Positions 54,156 through 61,618 of a DNA stretch of 64,000 bases are shown piece after piece. The position numbers were made by a program, and so were the translations under genes. The notes below the pieces were generated by a model. That model did not search any database. It saw only the letters and a list, made by a program, of their open reading frames with translations, and was not told the origin of the DNA. This DNA comes from Geothrix sp. PMB-07 (GTDB taxonomy: Bacteria > Acidobacteriota > Holophagae > Holophagales > Holophagaceae): the NCBI RefSeq assembly GCF_030758935.1, contig NZ_CP132333.1, positions 1,922,992 through 1,986,991 of the forward strand. Reading direction: 5' to 3'. Position 1 is the first letter of the stretch; the number at the start of each line of letters is the position of its first letter.

Positions 54156-55559
54156 TCAGAAATAGCGCAGGGTCAGGTCGATCATCCGCCGCACGAAGCC
54201 GGTGTAGGGCGGGTACATGAGCTGGATGGCGGAGAAGCGCGTCCGCTGGCGCAGGAGGCCCCGTGCGTTGGAGAAGGCCTGGAAGCCGTGGACGCCATGG
54301 GCCTTCCCGAATCCCGACGTGTTCACGCCTCCCGTGGGCAGGCCGGTGTGCGCGAAGTGCAGCACGGTGTCATTGATGCACCCGCCACCAGCTGTGGTGC
54401 GGGCCATGAGGGCTTCGGCTCGGCGGCGATCACCACTGAAGAGGTACATGGCCAGGGGCTTGGGCCGGGCGTTCACGAAGGCCACGGCCGCCTCCATGTC
54501 CGGCACTTTGAGGATGGGCAGGAGGGGGCCGAAAATTTCTTCCTGCATGATGGGCGTGGTCGGGTCGACCGCGGTCAGCACCGTGGGGCTGATGTAGCGG
54601 GTGGCCGCATCCGTCTCGCCCCCGAAGGCCACCGTGGCGTCGCTGGTGCTCAGCAGAGACTGGATGCGGTCGAAATGCCGATCATTGATGATCCGTGCCA
54701 GGTCCGGGCTGGCCATTCTCTGGGCTGGGTTGTCCCCGTAGAAGGACGTCAGCGCCGCCTTCAGTTCCGAAACCAAGGCATCGTGAACGCGCTCATGGAC
54801 CAGCACGTAGTCCGGTGCCACGCAGGTCTGGCCGCCGTTCAGGCACTTGCCCCACGCGATCTTGCGGGCGGCTTCCTGCACGTTGGCGTCCGCATCCACC
54901 AGCACTGGCGACTTGCCGCCCAACTCAAGCGTCACCGAGGTCAAGTGTTCGGCCGCAGCCTTCATGACCGCCTTGCCCACGGTGGGGCTGCCCGTGAAGA
55001 AGATGTGATCGAAGGGCAGGGCCAGCAGGGCCTGGGCGGCTTTGGCATCGCCTTCCACCAGGGCCACCTCGTCTTCAGGGAAGAGTCCCGCCAGCAGCTT
55101 GCGGAGAAAGGCCGTGGTGTGCGGCGTGAATTCCGAAGGTTTGAGAACGGCGCAATTGCCCGCGGCGAGGGCGGACACGAGGGGCCCCAGCGTGAGGTAG
55201 ATGGGGTAGTTCCAGGGGCTGATGATGAGCACCACGCCCTTGGGTTCGTGGCGGATGGAACTGGCCGCGCCGAAGAATCCCACGGGCGTCGCCACTTTCC
55301 ATGGTTTCATCCAGCGCGGCAGATGGCGCAGGGCATCCTTGATTTCAGAGATGACGGGATAGAGCTCCGTCAGGTCGACTTCTTCCGGCGCCTTGCGGAA
55401 ATCCGCCGCGAGGGCTGTCTGGGCCTCTTCCCTGTGGGCCATGAGCGCTTCCAGCAGGGCCTGCAGCTTCGCCCGCCTTTGATCGGCCGACGTTGCGGCC
55501 ACGCGCCAGCGGGCGGCCTGCTGGCGGGCGAACAGGGCATCGAGGTCGGGAGTGGCCAC
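54156..55559 (-). CDS. aldehyde dehydrogenase (class-3/fatty-aldehyde type)
   Basis: The 467-residue enzyme oxidises an aldehyde to a carboxylate with NAD(P)+. It has the cofactor loop FFTGSPTVGKAVM, the general base Glu in LELGGKSPV and the catalytic Cys in NGGQTCVAPDY. Length and the lack of an extended N-terminus place it in the class-3 group that acts on fatty and aromatic aldehydes (AldH3-like); the C-terminal hydrophobic residues (MYPPYTGFVRRMIDL) may allow membrane contact. It faces the SDR across the inverted array and is separate from the tryptophanase gene by 56 bases. Substrate is inferred only at class level. Confidence 0.92.
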   Translation of the reverse strand: MATPDLDALFARQQAARWRVAATSADQRRAKLQALLEALMAHREEAQTALAADFRKAPEEVDLTELYPVISEIKDALRHLPRWMKPWKVATPVGFFGAASSIRHEPKGVVLIISPWNYPIYLTLGPLVSALAAGNCAVLKPSEFTPHTTAFLRKLLAGLFPEDEVALVEGDAKAAQALLALPFDHIFFTGSPTVGKAVMKAAAEHLTSVTLELGGKSPVLVDADANVQEAARKIAWGKCLNGGQTCVAPDYVLVHERVHDALVSELKAALTSFYGDNPAQRMASPDLARIINDRHFDRIQSLLSTSDATVAFGGETDAATRYISPTVLTAVDPTTPIMQEEIFGPLLPILKVPDMEAAVAFVNARPKPLAMYLFSGDRRRAEALMARTTAGGGCINDTVLHFAHTGLPTGGVNTSGFGKAHGVHGFQAFSNARGLLRQRTRFSAIQLMYPPYTGFVRRMIDLTLRYF

Positions 55560-55615
55560 AGGAACTCCGATGAGCAGAGGGGTCTGCCCATCTTAGGCTC
55601 CTGTTCATTCGCCTC

Positions 55616-56986
55616 CTAGGCCCAGGCCATCTCGGCGGTGAAGTGGCGCAGATACTTGCTCTGCTTGACGATCTTCACGCCGCGGATCTCTTTGGCCTTG
55701 GCCTTCACTTCGGCGATCACCTCGGCGGCGAAGTCGAAGTGGCTCTGGGTGTACATGCGGCGGGGGAAGGCCAGGCGGACCAGCTCCATGCTGTGGTAGG
55801 TCTCGGTGCCATCGTCCATGCGCTTGCCGAACATGACCGAGCCGATTTCCACACCGCGGATGCCACCTTCCAGGTAGAGGGCGTTGCAGAGGGCCCAGGC
55901 TGGGTACTGCTCCACGGGCATGTTGGGCAGCACCGTCTTGGCGTCGATGTAGACTGCGTGGCCGCCCGTGGGCTTCACGAAACCCACGCCCGCGGCCTCC
56001 AGCTTCTCGCCCAGGTATTCCGCAGTGCGCAGGCGATAGCGCAGGTAGTCCTCATCCATGCCTTCCACCAGGCCCACGGCCAGGGCATCCAGGTCACGTC
56101 CGGCCAATCCGCCGTAGGTGGGGAAGCCCTCGGTGAGGATGAGCATGTTGCGGACGGCATCCAGCCATTCGTCGCTGCGCAGCATGATGAAGCCGCCGAT
56201 GTTCACCATGCCGTCCTTCTTGGCGCTCATGGTGCAGCCGTCGGCGTAGCTGAACATCTCCTGGCAGATGGCCTTGATGGACGTGTTCTGGTAGCCGTCT
56301 TCGCGCTGCTTGATGAACATGGCGTTCTCGGAGAAGCGGCACACGTCCATGATGAGGGGCTTGCCGTATTTCTTGAGCAGCTGGGAGTAGGCGCGGATGT
56401 TGGCCATGGAGACGGGCTGGCCGCCGCCGGTGTTGTTGGTCACCGTGATCATGCCGAAGGGAATGCGGTGCGCATCCTTCTTGAGGGCCTCTTCCACGCG
56501 GACGAGGTCGATGTTGCCTTTGAAGGGGTGGATGAGGCTGGGCTGCAGGCCCTCGGCGATGACCAGATCCGCGGCTTCGACGCCGTTGAATTCCAGGTTG
56601 GCGCGGGTGGTGTCGAAGTGGCAGTTGTTGGGCACGTAGTCGCCGGACTTGCACACGGCGCTGAACAGCACCTTCTCGGCAGCGCGGCCCTGGTGGGTGG
56701 GAATGAAATGTTCCATGCCCGTGATGTCCTTCAGCACCGACTCCAGGCGGAAGAAGCTGGGCGAGCCTGCGTAGCTTTCGTCGCCGATCATGATGGCGCC
56801 CCACTGGGCGGAGCTCATGGCGCCCGTGCCGGAATCTGTGAGCCAATCCAGAAGCACATCCTCGGCGCGCAGCTTGAACACGTTCAGCTTGGCGTCCTCC
56901 AGCATGCCCAGGCGCTCCTGGGCAGTGGTCATGCGGATGGGCTCGATGGATTTGATGCGGAATGGCTCGATCAGGGTGCGAGGCAT
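55616..56986 (-). CDS. tnaA: tryptophanase (tryptophan indole-lyase)
   Basis: The 456-residue PLP enzyme belongs to the beta-eliminating lyases that contain tryptophanase and tyrosine phenol-lyase. The PLP lysine is Lys257 in MSAKKDGM and the arginine-rich PRRMYTQ is present. Two substrate positions favour tryptophanase: the C-terminal LRHFTAE has His where tyrosine phenol-lyase has Phe, and GVEIGSVMFG has Ile where tyrosine phenol-lyase has Arg. So the reaction is most likely L-tryptophan to indole, pyruvate and ammonia. No leader peptide or tnaB-like permease is visible in the 119-base gap upstream. Confidence 0.86.
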   Translation of the reverse strand: MPRTLIEPFRIKSIEPIRMTTAQERLGMLEDAKLNVFKLRAEDVLLDWLTDSGTGAMSSAQWGAIMIGDESYAGSPSFFRLESVLKDITGMEHFIPTHQGRAAEKVLFSAVCKSGDYVPNNCHFDTTRANLEFNGVEAADLVIAEGLQPSLIHPFKGNIDLVRVEEALKKDAHRIPFGMITVTNNTGGGQPVSMANIRAYSQLLKKYGKPLIMDVCRFSENAMFIKQREDGYQNTSIKAICQEMFSYADGCTMSAKKDGMVNIGGFIMLRSDEWLDAVRNMLILTEGFPTYGGLAGRDLDALAVGLVEGMDEDYLRYRLRTAEYLGEKLEAAGVGFVKPTGGHAVYIDAKTVLPNMPVEQYPAWALCNALYLEGGIRGVEIGSVMFGKRMDDGTETYHSMELVRLAFPRRMYTQSHFDFAAEVIAEVKAKAKEIRGVKIVKQSKYLRHFTAEMAWA

Positions 56987-57105
56987 GGGGGCTCCATAGA
57001 GAACCTCAGAGTATCTAAGGTGGGCAGGATTCGCATCACAACGGATTCGGGGGGACTGGCGGCGCAGACCGCATCCGGCGATGCTGGAAGGCTTGGAGCT
57101 TGCGC

Positions 57106-57900
57106 ATGAGTCTTCTGCTGGCAGTGGATGTTGGAAACACCAACGTGGTGCTGGGGATCTTCGACCTTTCCAAAGGACCCGATTCGCCGCTGGTCTGTTC
57201 CTGGCGCTTGGCTACCAGCCGCGAGCGCACCGTCGATGAATACGGCCTGTCGGTCCTGGCGCTCATGCGCCACCAGGGGATTGAAGCCAGCCAGATCAAG
57301 CACGTGGCGATATCGTGCGTGGTGCCGCCCCTGCATCCCGTGCTCATGAGCCTGGCCAAGAGCTTTTTCGGGGTGGAGGCCTTCTACGTCGAACCGGGTG
57401 TGAAGACCGGCGTGAAGGTGCTCATCGATAATCCGGCGGAGCTGGGCGCCGACCGCCTGGTGAACGCCGTGGCAGGCATCGAGAAGTTCGGCGCGCCGCT
57501 CATCGTGGTGGATTTCGGTACCGCCACCACTTTCGACGTGGTGAACGCCAAGAAAGAGTACCTGGGCGGTCTCATCTGCCCCGGCCTCAAAATCAGCGCC
57601 GACGCCCTTTTCCAGCGGGCCAGCCGCCTGCCGCGGGTGGAGATTGCCGAGCCCGAGCGCCTGGTGGGCCGCAACACCGTGCAGGCCATGCAGTCGGGCA
57701 TCTTCTACGGCTACGTGGGCATGGTGGATGGCATCCTGGACCGCCTGCTGGAGGAGAGCCCGGAGGCCAAGGTCGCCGCCACCGGAGGGCTGGGCCGGGT
57801 GATCGGGCCCCACACCAAACACATCAAGCACATCGCCCCGGATCTGACCCTGGACGGCCTGCGGATCCTTTGGTTCCGCAATCAGGGCGGAAAGAAATAA
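57106..57900 (+). CDS. coaX: type III pantothenate kinase
   Basis: CoaX phosphorylates pantothenate in coenzyme A synthesis; the type III fold is not inhibited by CoA. The 264-residue protein shows the ASKHA motifs DVGNTNVVLG near the N-terminus and VVDFGTATTFD, plus GLICPGLKISADAL. The start at 57106 has TGGAG seven bases upstream; a TTG two codons before is less likely. It is followed by a biotin ligase gene, the reverse of the common birA-coaX order. Confidence 0.95.
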   Translation: MSLLLAVDVGNTNVVLGIFDLSKGPDSPLVCSWRLATSRERTVDEYGLSVLALMRHQGIEASQIKHVAISCVVPPLHPVLMSLAKSFFGVEAFYVEPGVKTGVKVLIDNPAELGADRLVNAVAGIEKFGAPLIVVDFGTATTFDVVNAKKEYLGGLICPGLKISADALFQRASRLPRVEIAEPERLVGRNTVQAMQSGIFYGYVGMVDGILDRLLEESPEAKVAATGGLGRVIGPHTKHIKHIAPDLTLDGLRILWFRNQGGKK

Positions 57901-57905
57901 GCAGC

Positions 57906-58577
57906 ATGGAACGGCGCCTGATCCACCTGCCTGTGGTGGATTCCACTCAGGCCTTCCTGCGGCGAAATCCCCACCTCGGGTTTTGTACGGTGCTGGCGGA
58001 TCGCCAGACCGAAGGGCGGGGCCGCCAGGGCAATCGCTGGGAAAGCGCCGCCGGGGCCGGGTTGTGGATGTCGGCGGCGCTTCCGGCATCCAGCGGCGTG
58101 GCGCCGGGCGTGCTGCTGCAGCGGGCCATGGCCGCGGCGGCTCAGGTGCTAGATCCAGAAGGGCAAACCTTGGGCCTGAAATGGCCCAATGATCTGGTGG
58201 CCCGGCGCGAGGCAAAGCTGGTGAAGCTGGGGGGCATCATCGGCGAGCAGGTGGCGGGTCGGCTCATCCTCGGGCTGGGCGTCAACCTGAGTGCTGCCCC
58301 GCACCTTCCGGAGCGAACCTTTGCCCCAGCCTGCCTGGAGGACGTGGGATTGCAGGCGCCCTCGGCGCCTGCATTGGCCCTGCGCATCGCGGGGCTTTGG
58401 GAACACCTCGATGCGGATTTCCGGCCGCTCTTCCGCTGGCCGGAGGCAGGCCTGGCGATCCATTGGGAAGAGGGCCAGGGCACCGCCCTCGGCTGGGAGT
58501 TCGACGGCCGCCTCAAGGTGGCCACTTCCGAGGGCATCCGGCGCCTGAGCGTCGGCGAAGTGCGGGGCCTGGGCTAA
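57906..58577 (+). CDS. birA: biotin-[acetyl-CoA-carboxylase] ligase, short form
   Basis: The 223-residue enzyme attaches biotin to carboxylase carrier proteins. It has the biotinoyl-AMP loop GRGRQGNRWES and the KWPNDL strand, and ends in a short C-terminal domain. There is no N-terminal helix-turn-helix, so it is a monofunctional ligase without repressor activity (group I). It starts five bases after coaX and ends in a 4-base overlap with the convergent LeuA-like gene. The ribosome-binding site is weak. Confidence 0.92.
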   Translation: MERRLIHLPVVDSTQAFLRRNPHLGFCTVLADRQTEGRGRQGNRWESAAGAGLWMSAALPASSGVAPGVLLQRAMAAAAQVLDPEGQTLGLKWPNDLVARREAKLVKLGGIIGEQVAGRLILGLGVNLSAAPHLPERTFAPACLEDVGLQAPSAPALALRIAGLWEHLDADFRPLFRWPEAGLAIHWEEGQGTALGWEFDGRLKVATSEGIRRLSVGEVRGLG

Positions 58578-59791
58578 CGGCTGGCCGACTCAGACACGGC
58601 GCGGATTTCGGCTTCGCTGAGAATCCTGGCGCTGTTCTTGGCAGCGTTCAGAATGCGGTCCACGCGGTCGGGGCTGGGATCGTAGCCATTCATTTCGAGC
58701 CAGTAGACCACGTTGCTGTGACCCGCCAGAGGGCCGATCTCGATCTCTTGGCGGCGGCCCACCAGGGCGGCGGGGACGCCAGAGTAGACGGCATCCGCCA
58801 GTTCCACATCGCCGCGGTGGAGGGCCTTCACGATGGCGGCGGCGTGAACACCCGTGCCGGTGCGGAAAGCATCGCGGCCCAGCACGGGGTAGTTGGCGGG
58901 GATCTCCACATCGCACAATTCGGCCACCCGTTCCGCCAGGGCGGGCAGGTCGGAGAGATCGCCCTTCGGGAAACCCATGAGATGCAGGTTGATCATGAGC
59001 TGATCCATGGCCACGTTGCCGCAGCGCTCGCCGATGCCCAGGATGCTGCCGTGCAGGCGGTCGGCACCGGCCTCGAAAGCGGCAATGGCATTGGCCACGC
59101 CCAGGCCGCGGTCGTTGTGTCCGTGCCAGTCGATGCGCACGGAGCGATCCTTGACGACCTCCTCTTTGATGAACCGCACCAGGCGCCGGGTGCCGTCGGG
59201 GGTGGCGTGGCCGCAGGTGTCCGACAGGCAGATGGATTGGGCGCCTTCGTCCAGCGCTGCGGCGTAGATGGCTTTCAGCACGTCGGGCCGGGCTCGCGTG
59301 CTGTCCTCGGTCACCATCATGACGGGCACCTCGTGGCGGCGGCAGAAGGCCACGGCCTTGCGGGCGGTGTTGACGAGGAAGGCCAGATCCCAACCCTCCA
59401 CGTCCATGCGGATGGGGCTGGAGCCCAGGAAAGCACCAGCCTCCAGAGGCATGCCAGCGCGCTGCTGGATCTCGGCCACCTGGGCCAGGTCGGCCTCCAC
59501 GGTGCGCACGGCCACATTGGGCGCTATGGCCAGCCGATGGTCGCGGATCTCCACCATGAGCGCCCGCACGGCAGCCAGGGCCTTGGGCCCGGCGCCGGGC
59601 ATGCCCAGATCCAGGGCATCCACGCCAAGGCGCGCCAGCCGGTGGGTGAGGTCGCGCTTGGCCGCGATATCAGGATCGCGGACGGAGGGGCTCTGCAGGC
59701 CGTCACGCAGCGTCTCATCGTTCAGGAGGGGAATCCGGTCGTCCTTGGGGGGAAGGCCATTCCAATCGTTGATGAGTTCGTCCAGGGTCAT
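58574..59791 (-). CDS. LeuA-like DRE-TIM aldol/Claisen condensation enzyme
   Basis: The 405-residue protein belongs to the DRE-TIM metallolyases that include 2-isopropylmalate, homocitrate and citramalate synthases. The N-terminal signature is DETLRDGLQSP (rather than DTTLRDGEQ), with metal ligands in WHGHNDRG and GIGERCGNVA. The C-terminal allosteric LeuA domain is absent, so feedback control by leucine is not expected. It lies seven bases downstream of the ppx/gppA gene and its stop overlaps birA on the other strand. Which 2-oxo acid it uses cannot be told; a leu or lys pathway gene is not adjacent. Confidence 0.8.
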   Translation of the reverse strand: MTLDELINDWNGLPPKDDRIPLLNDETLRDGLQSPSVRDPDIAAKRDLTHRLARLGVDALDLGMPGAGPKALAAVRALMVEIRDHRLAIAPNVAVRTVEADLAQVAEIQQRAGMPLEAGAFLGSSPIRMDVEGWDLAFLVNTARKAVAFCRRHEVPVMMVTEDSTRARPDVLKAIYAAALDEGAQSICLSDTCGHATPDGTRRLVRFIKEEVVKDRSVRIDWHGHNDRGLGVANAIAAFEAGADRLHGSILGIGERCGNVAMDQLMINLHLMGFPKGDLSDLPALAERVAELCDVEIPANYPVLGRDAFRTGTGVHAAAIVKALHRGDVELADAVYSGVPAALVGRRQEIEIGPLAGHSNVVYWLEMNGYDPSPDRVDRILNAAKNSARILSEAEIRAVSESASR

Positions 59792-59797
59792 GAAGCC

Positions 59798-61294
59798 CTA
59801 GGCTACGGTAACTTCGATCCTGCGGTCCAGCAGGGTGCCCAGCAGCGAGCCTTTTTCGAGGAAGGCCGCCATTTCAGGTTCCACGTCCCCGGCGGCATCG
59901 ATGATCAGATTGAGGCGCGATTCGTCGACCTCCACCGCCAGGTGCCGCACCGACTGCCTCCTGCGGCGATCCAGGGCATCGGCGCCCCGGAGGATGGCGG
60001 CCAGCTTCCTCACCACCTGGCGGTGCCAGGGGGCCAGGGCGCGGAAGGCCTCATGCTTGGTGTGGTGGGGCGCCTTGCCACGGTGGAAGCGCACCACCTG
60101 GGCCAGCAGATCCACTTCCTCGGGCCAGAAGCCGGGCAGGGCGGCGTTGCGGATGAGATACTCGCCGTGCTTGTGATGACCCTTCTCTGAAATGGAGAAG
60201 CCGATGTCGTGCAGCCGCGCGGCGTAGGCCAGCCACTGGCGCTCGGTGTCGCCCAGCTCGAAGTGGGGCTGCAGCGAAGTGAACAGTTCATCCGCCAGGC
60301 GGGCCACATGGCGGCTGTGGCCAGGATCGGGGTCCAGGCGCGAAGCCAGCTGTTCGATGGAGGCCTTGCGCCGGTCTGCCAGGGGCGGAATGGCCGCGCC
60401 GCCGTGTTTGAGGGCCTCCCAGATCATGCCCTCCCGCAGACCCACGGGCAGGTGGCGCAGGGGAGGGCAACCCAGCCATTCCATGAGGGAGAGGGCCCAG
60501 ATGGCGCCCACGTGCAGCACCTCGGCGCGCTTGGGGTCCACCCCCAGGCGCTCGATCCGGTGCTGGGCATCGGCACGCCACAGCTTGAGCGCGAAGTCCC
60601 GGAGCTGTTCCGCCGAAAAGGCCTGGCCCGCTGCGGCGCCCTTGGCAAGATCCTCCAGGGTGCCGGAGGTGCCCAGGATCAGCCGGGGCTCCGGCAGTTC
60701 CGAAGGCAAATCTTTGCGTGCCTTCTTGAGGATGCGGCGGATCATCTTGCGCAGCCGCTTGAGGTCGTGGGCGGTGGGCGGGTTGGCCGTCTGGGCCGCA
60801 TCCGCCAGCCGCTGCAGGCCCCAGGGCAGGGAGATGCTGGCGGCCACCCGCCCGCCCGCCACCCAGGTCAATTCGGTGCTGCCGCCGCCGATGTCCACCA
60901 GGGCGACCGGCTCGGGGGGGAAGGGGATGGCGTGGGAGACGGCCTGATGGATGAGGCGCGCCTCTTCTTCACCGGAGATCACCTGGATGGGGATGCCCAG
61001 TTTTTCGGCTCCCAGCACAAATGCCTGCGCGTTCTTGGCATCCCGCAGGGCGGCCGTGCCACAGGCCATGAGCGTTTCGCATCCGAAATCACTGATGGTT
61101 TTGGCCATCTGGGCGAGGGCGTCCAGGCCGGCGCGGAAGGCTTCGGGCCCGATCTCGCCGGACTTGGCCTCGCCCCGGGCCAGCCGCACCATGGCCTTGT
61201 CGCGGGCGAGAACACGCTGTCCGCCGATGGCATCGGCCTCCACCACCACCATGTGGATGGAGTTGGAGCCGACGTCAATGGCAGCAATGCGCAT
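59798..61294 (-). CDS. Ppx/GppA exopolyphosphatase/pppGpp phosphatase
   Basis: The 498-residue protein has the N-terminal ASKHA domain with AAIDVGSNSIHM and LVDIGGGSTELT, followed by a C-terminal HD-type domain with ARLHDIGFS and HHKHGEYLI. This domain pairing is that of Ppx/GppA enzymes, which degrade inorganic polyphosphate or pppGpp. The start at 61294 is the ATG before MRIAAIDVG; a longer frame to 61447 is open but lacks support. It precedes the LeuA-like gene in the same operon. The choice between polyphosphate and pppGpp activity is not settled by sequence. Confidence 0.92.
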   Translation of the reverse strand: MRIAAIDVGSNSIHMVVVEADAIGGQRVLARDKAMVRLARGEAKSGEIGPEAFRAGLDALAQMAKTISDFGCETLMACGTAALRDAKNAQAFVLGAEKLGIPIQVISGEEEARLIHQAVSHAIPFPPEPVALVDIGGGSTELTWVAGGRVAASISLPWGLQRLADAAQTANPPTAHDLKRLRKMIRRILKKARKDLPSELPEPRLILGTSGTLEDLAKGAAAGQAFSAEQLRDFALKLWRADAQHRIERLGVDPKRAEVLHVGAIWALSLMEWLGCPPLRHLPVGLREGMIWEALKHGGAAIPPLADRRKASIEQLASRLDPDPGHSRHVARLADELFTSLQPHFELGDTERQWLAYAARLHDIGFSISEKGHHKHGEYLIRNAALPGFWPEEVDLLAQVVRFHRGKAPHHTKHEAFRALAPWHRQVVRKLAAILRGADALDRRRRQSVRHLAVEVDESRLNLIIDAAGDVEPEMAAFLEKGSLLGTLLDRRIEVTVA

Positions 61295-61618
61295 GGCTCG
61301 ATTGTGGCCAAGCCGGGTCTCCTGGCCACAGGAATCTTGGAGATTCCTTGTGAATGAAACGGAATGCCTTGCTCCTTTCTCCGAATGTGCTGACCATGCG
61401 GTGAGGCGCACCCGGCCGGTTTGCTCCAAGTGAAGATGTGGTGCCATCGCTGTCTTCAGGCATTGATCAAATGCTGAAGCAGATTAGAATCGCGGAACGC
61501 CCTGTCGGGGAATCCCCTGCAGAGCCATTGATGAAAGCGCAGGGATAGAGACGCCTCCGCGGCCCGTCCCCACGCAGAAAAGCTCCACCAGGCGTGTGCT
61601 TCCAGCTGAGGGTCGTTC
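61295..61618. other. divergent spacer between ppx/gppA and the PglD-FemAB gene
   Basis: No gene is convincing in this 324-base stretch; short open frames lack start signals. It should contain the ppx/gppA promoter on the minus side and, on the plus side, the promoter at 61463-61490 described separately. A rather long leader of about 120 bases then precedes the gene at 61619. Confidence 0.5.
61463..61490 (+). promoter_or_regulatory. candidate sigma70-type promoter
   Basis: TTGATC (61463-61468) and TAGAAT (61485-61490) are separated by 16 bases; they match the -35 and -10 consensus at 4 and 5 of 6 positions. Transcription from here would start about 120 bases before the ATG at 61619. Confidence 0.4.

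Noticed and set aside
54036-55619. Plus-strand open frame covering the aldehyde dehydrogenase
   Set aside because: Antisense to a gene with catalytic Cys, Glu and cofactor loop; its translation has no family feature.
55616-56986. Tyrosine phenol-lyase as the name for this gene
   Set aside because: The C-terminal His and the Ile at the substrate-carboxylate position match tryptophanase rather than tyrosine phenol-lyase.
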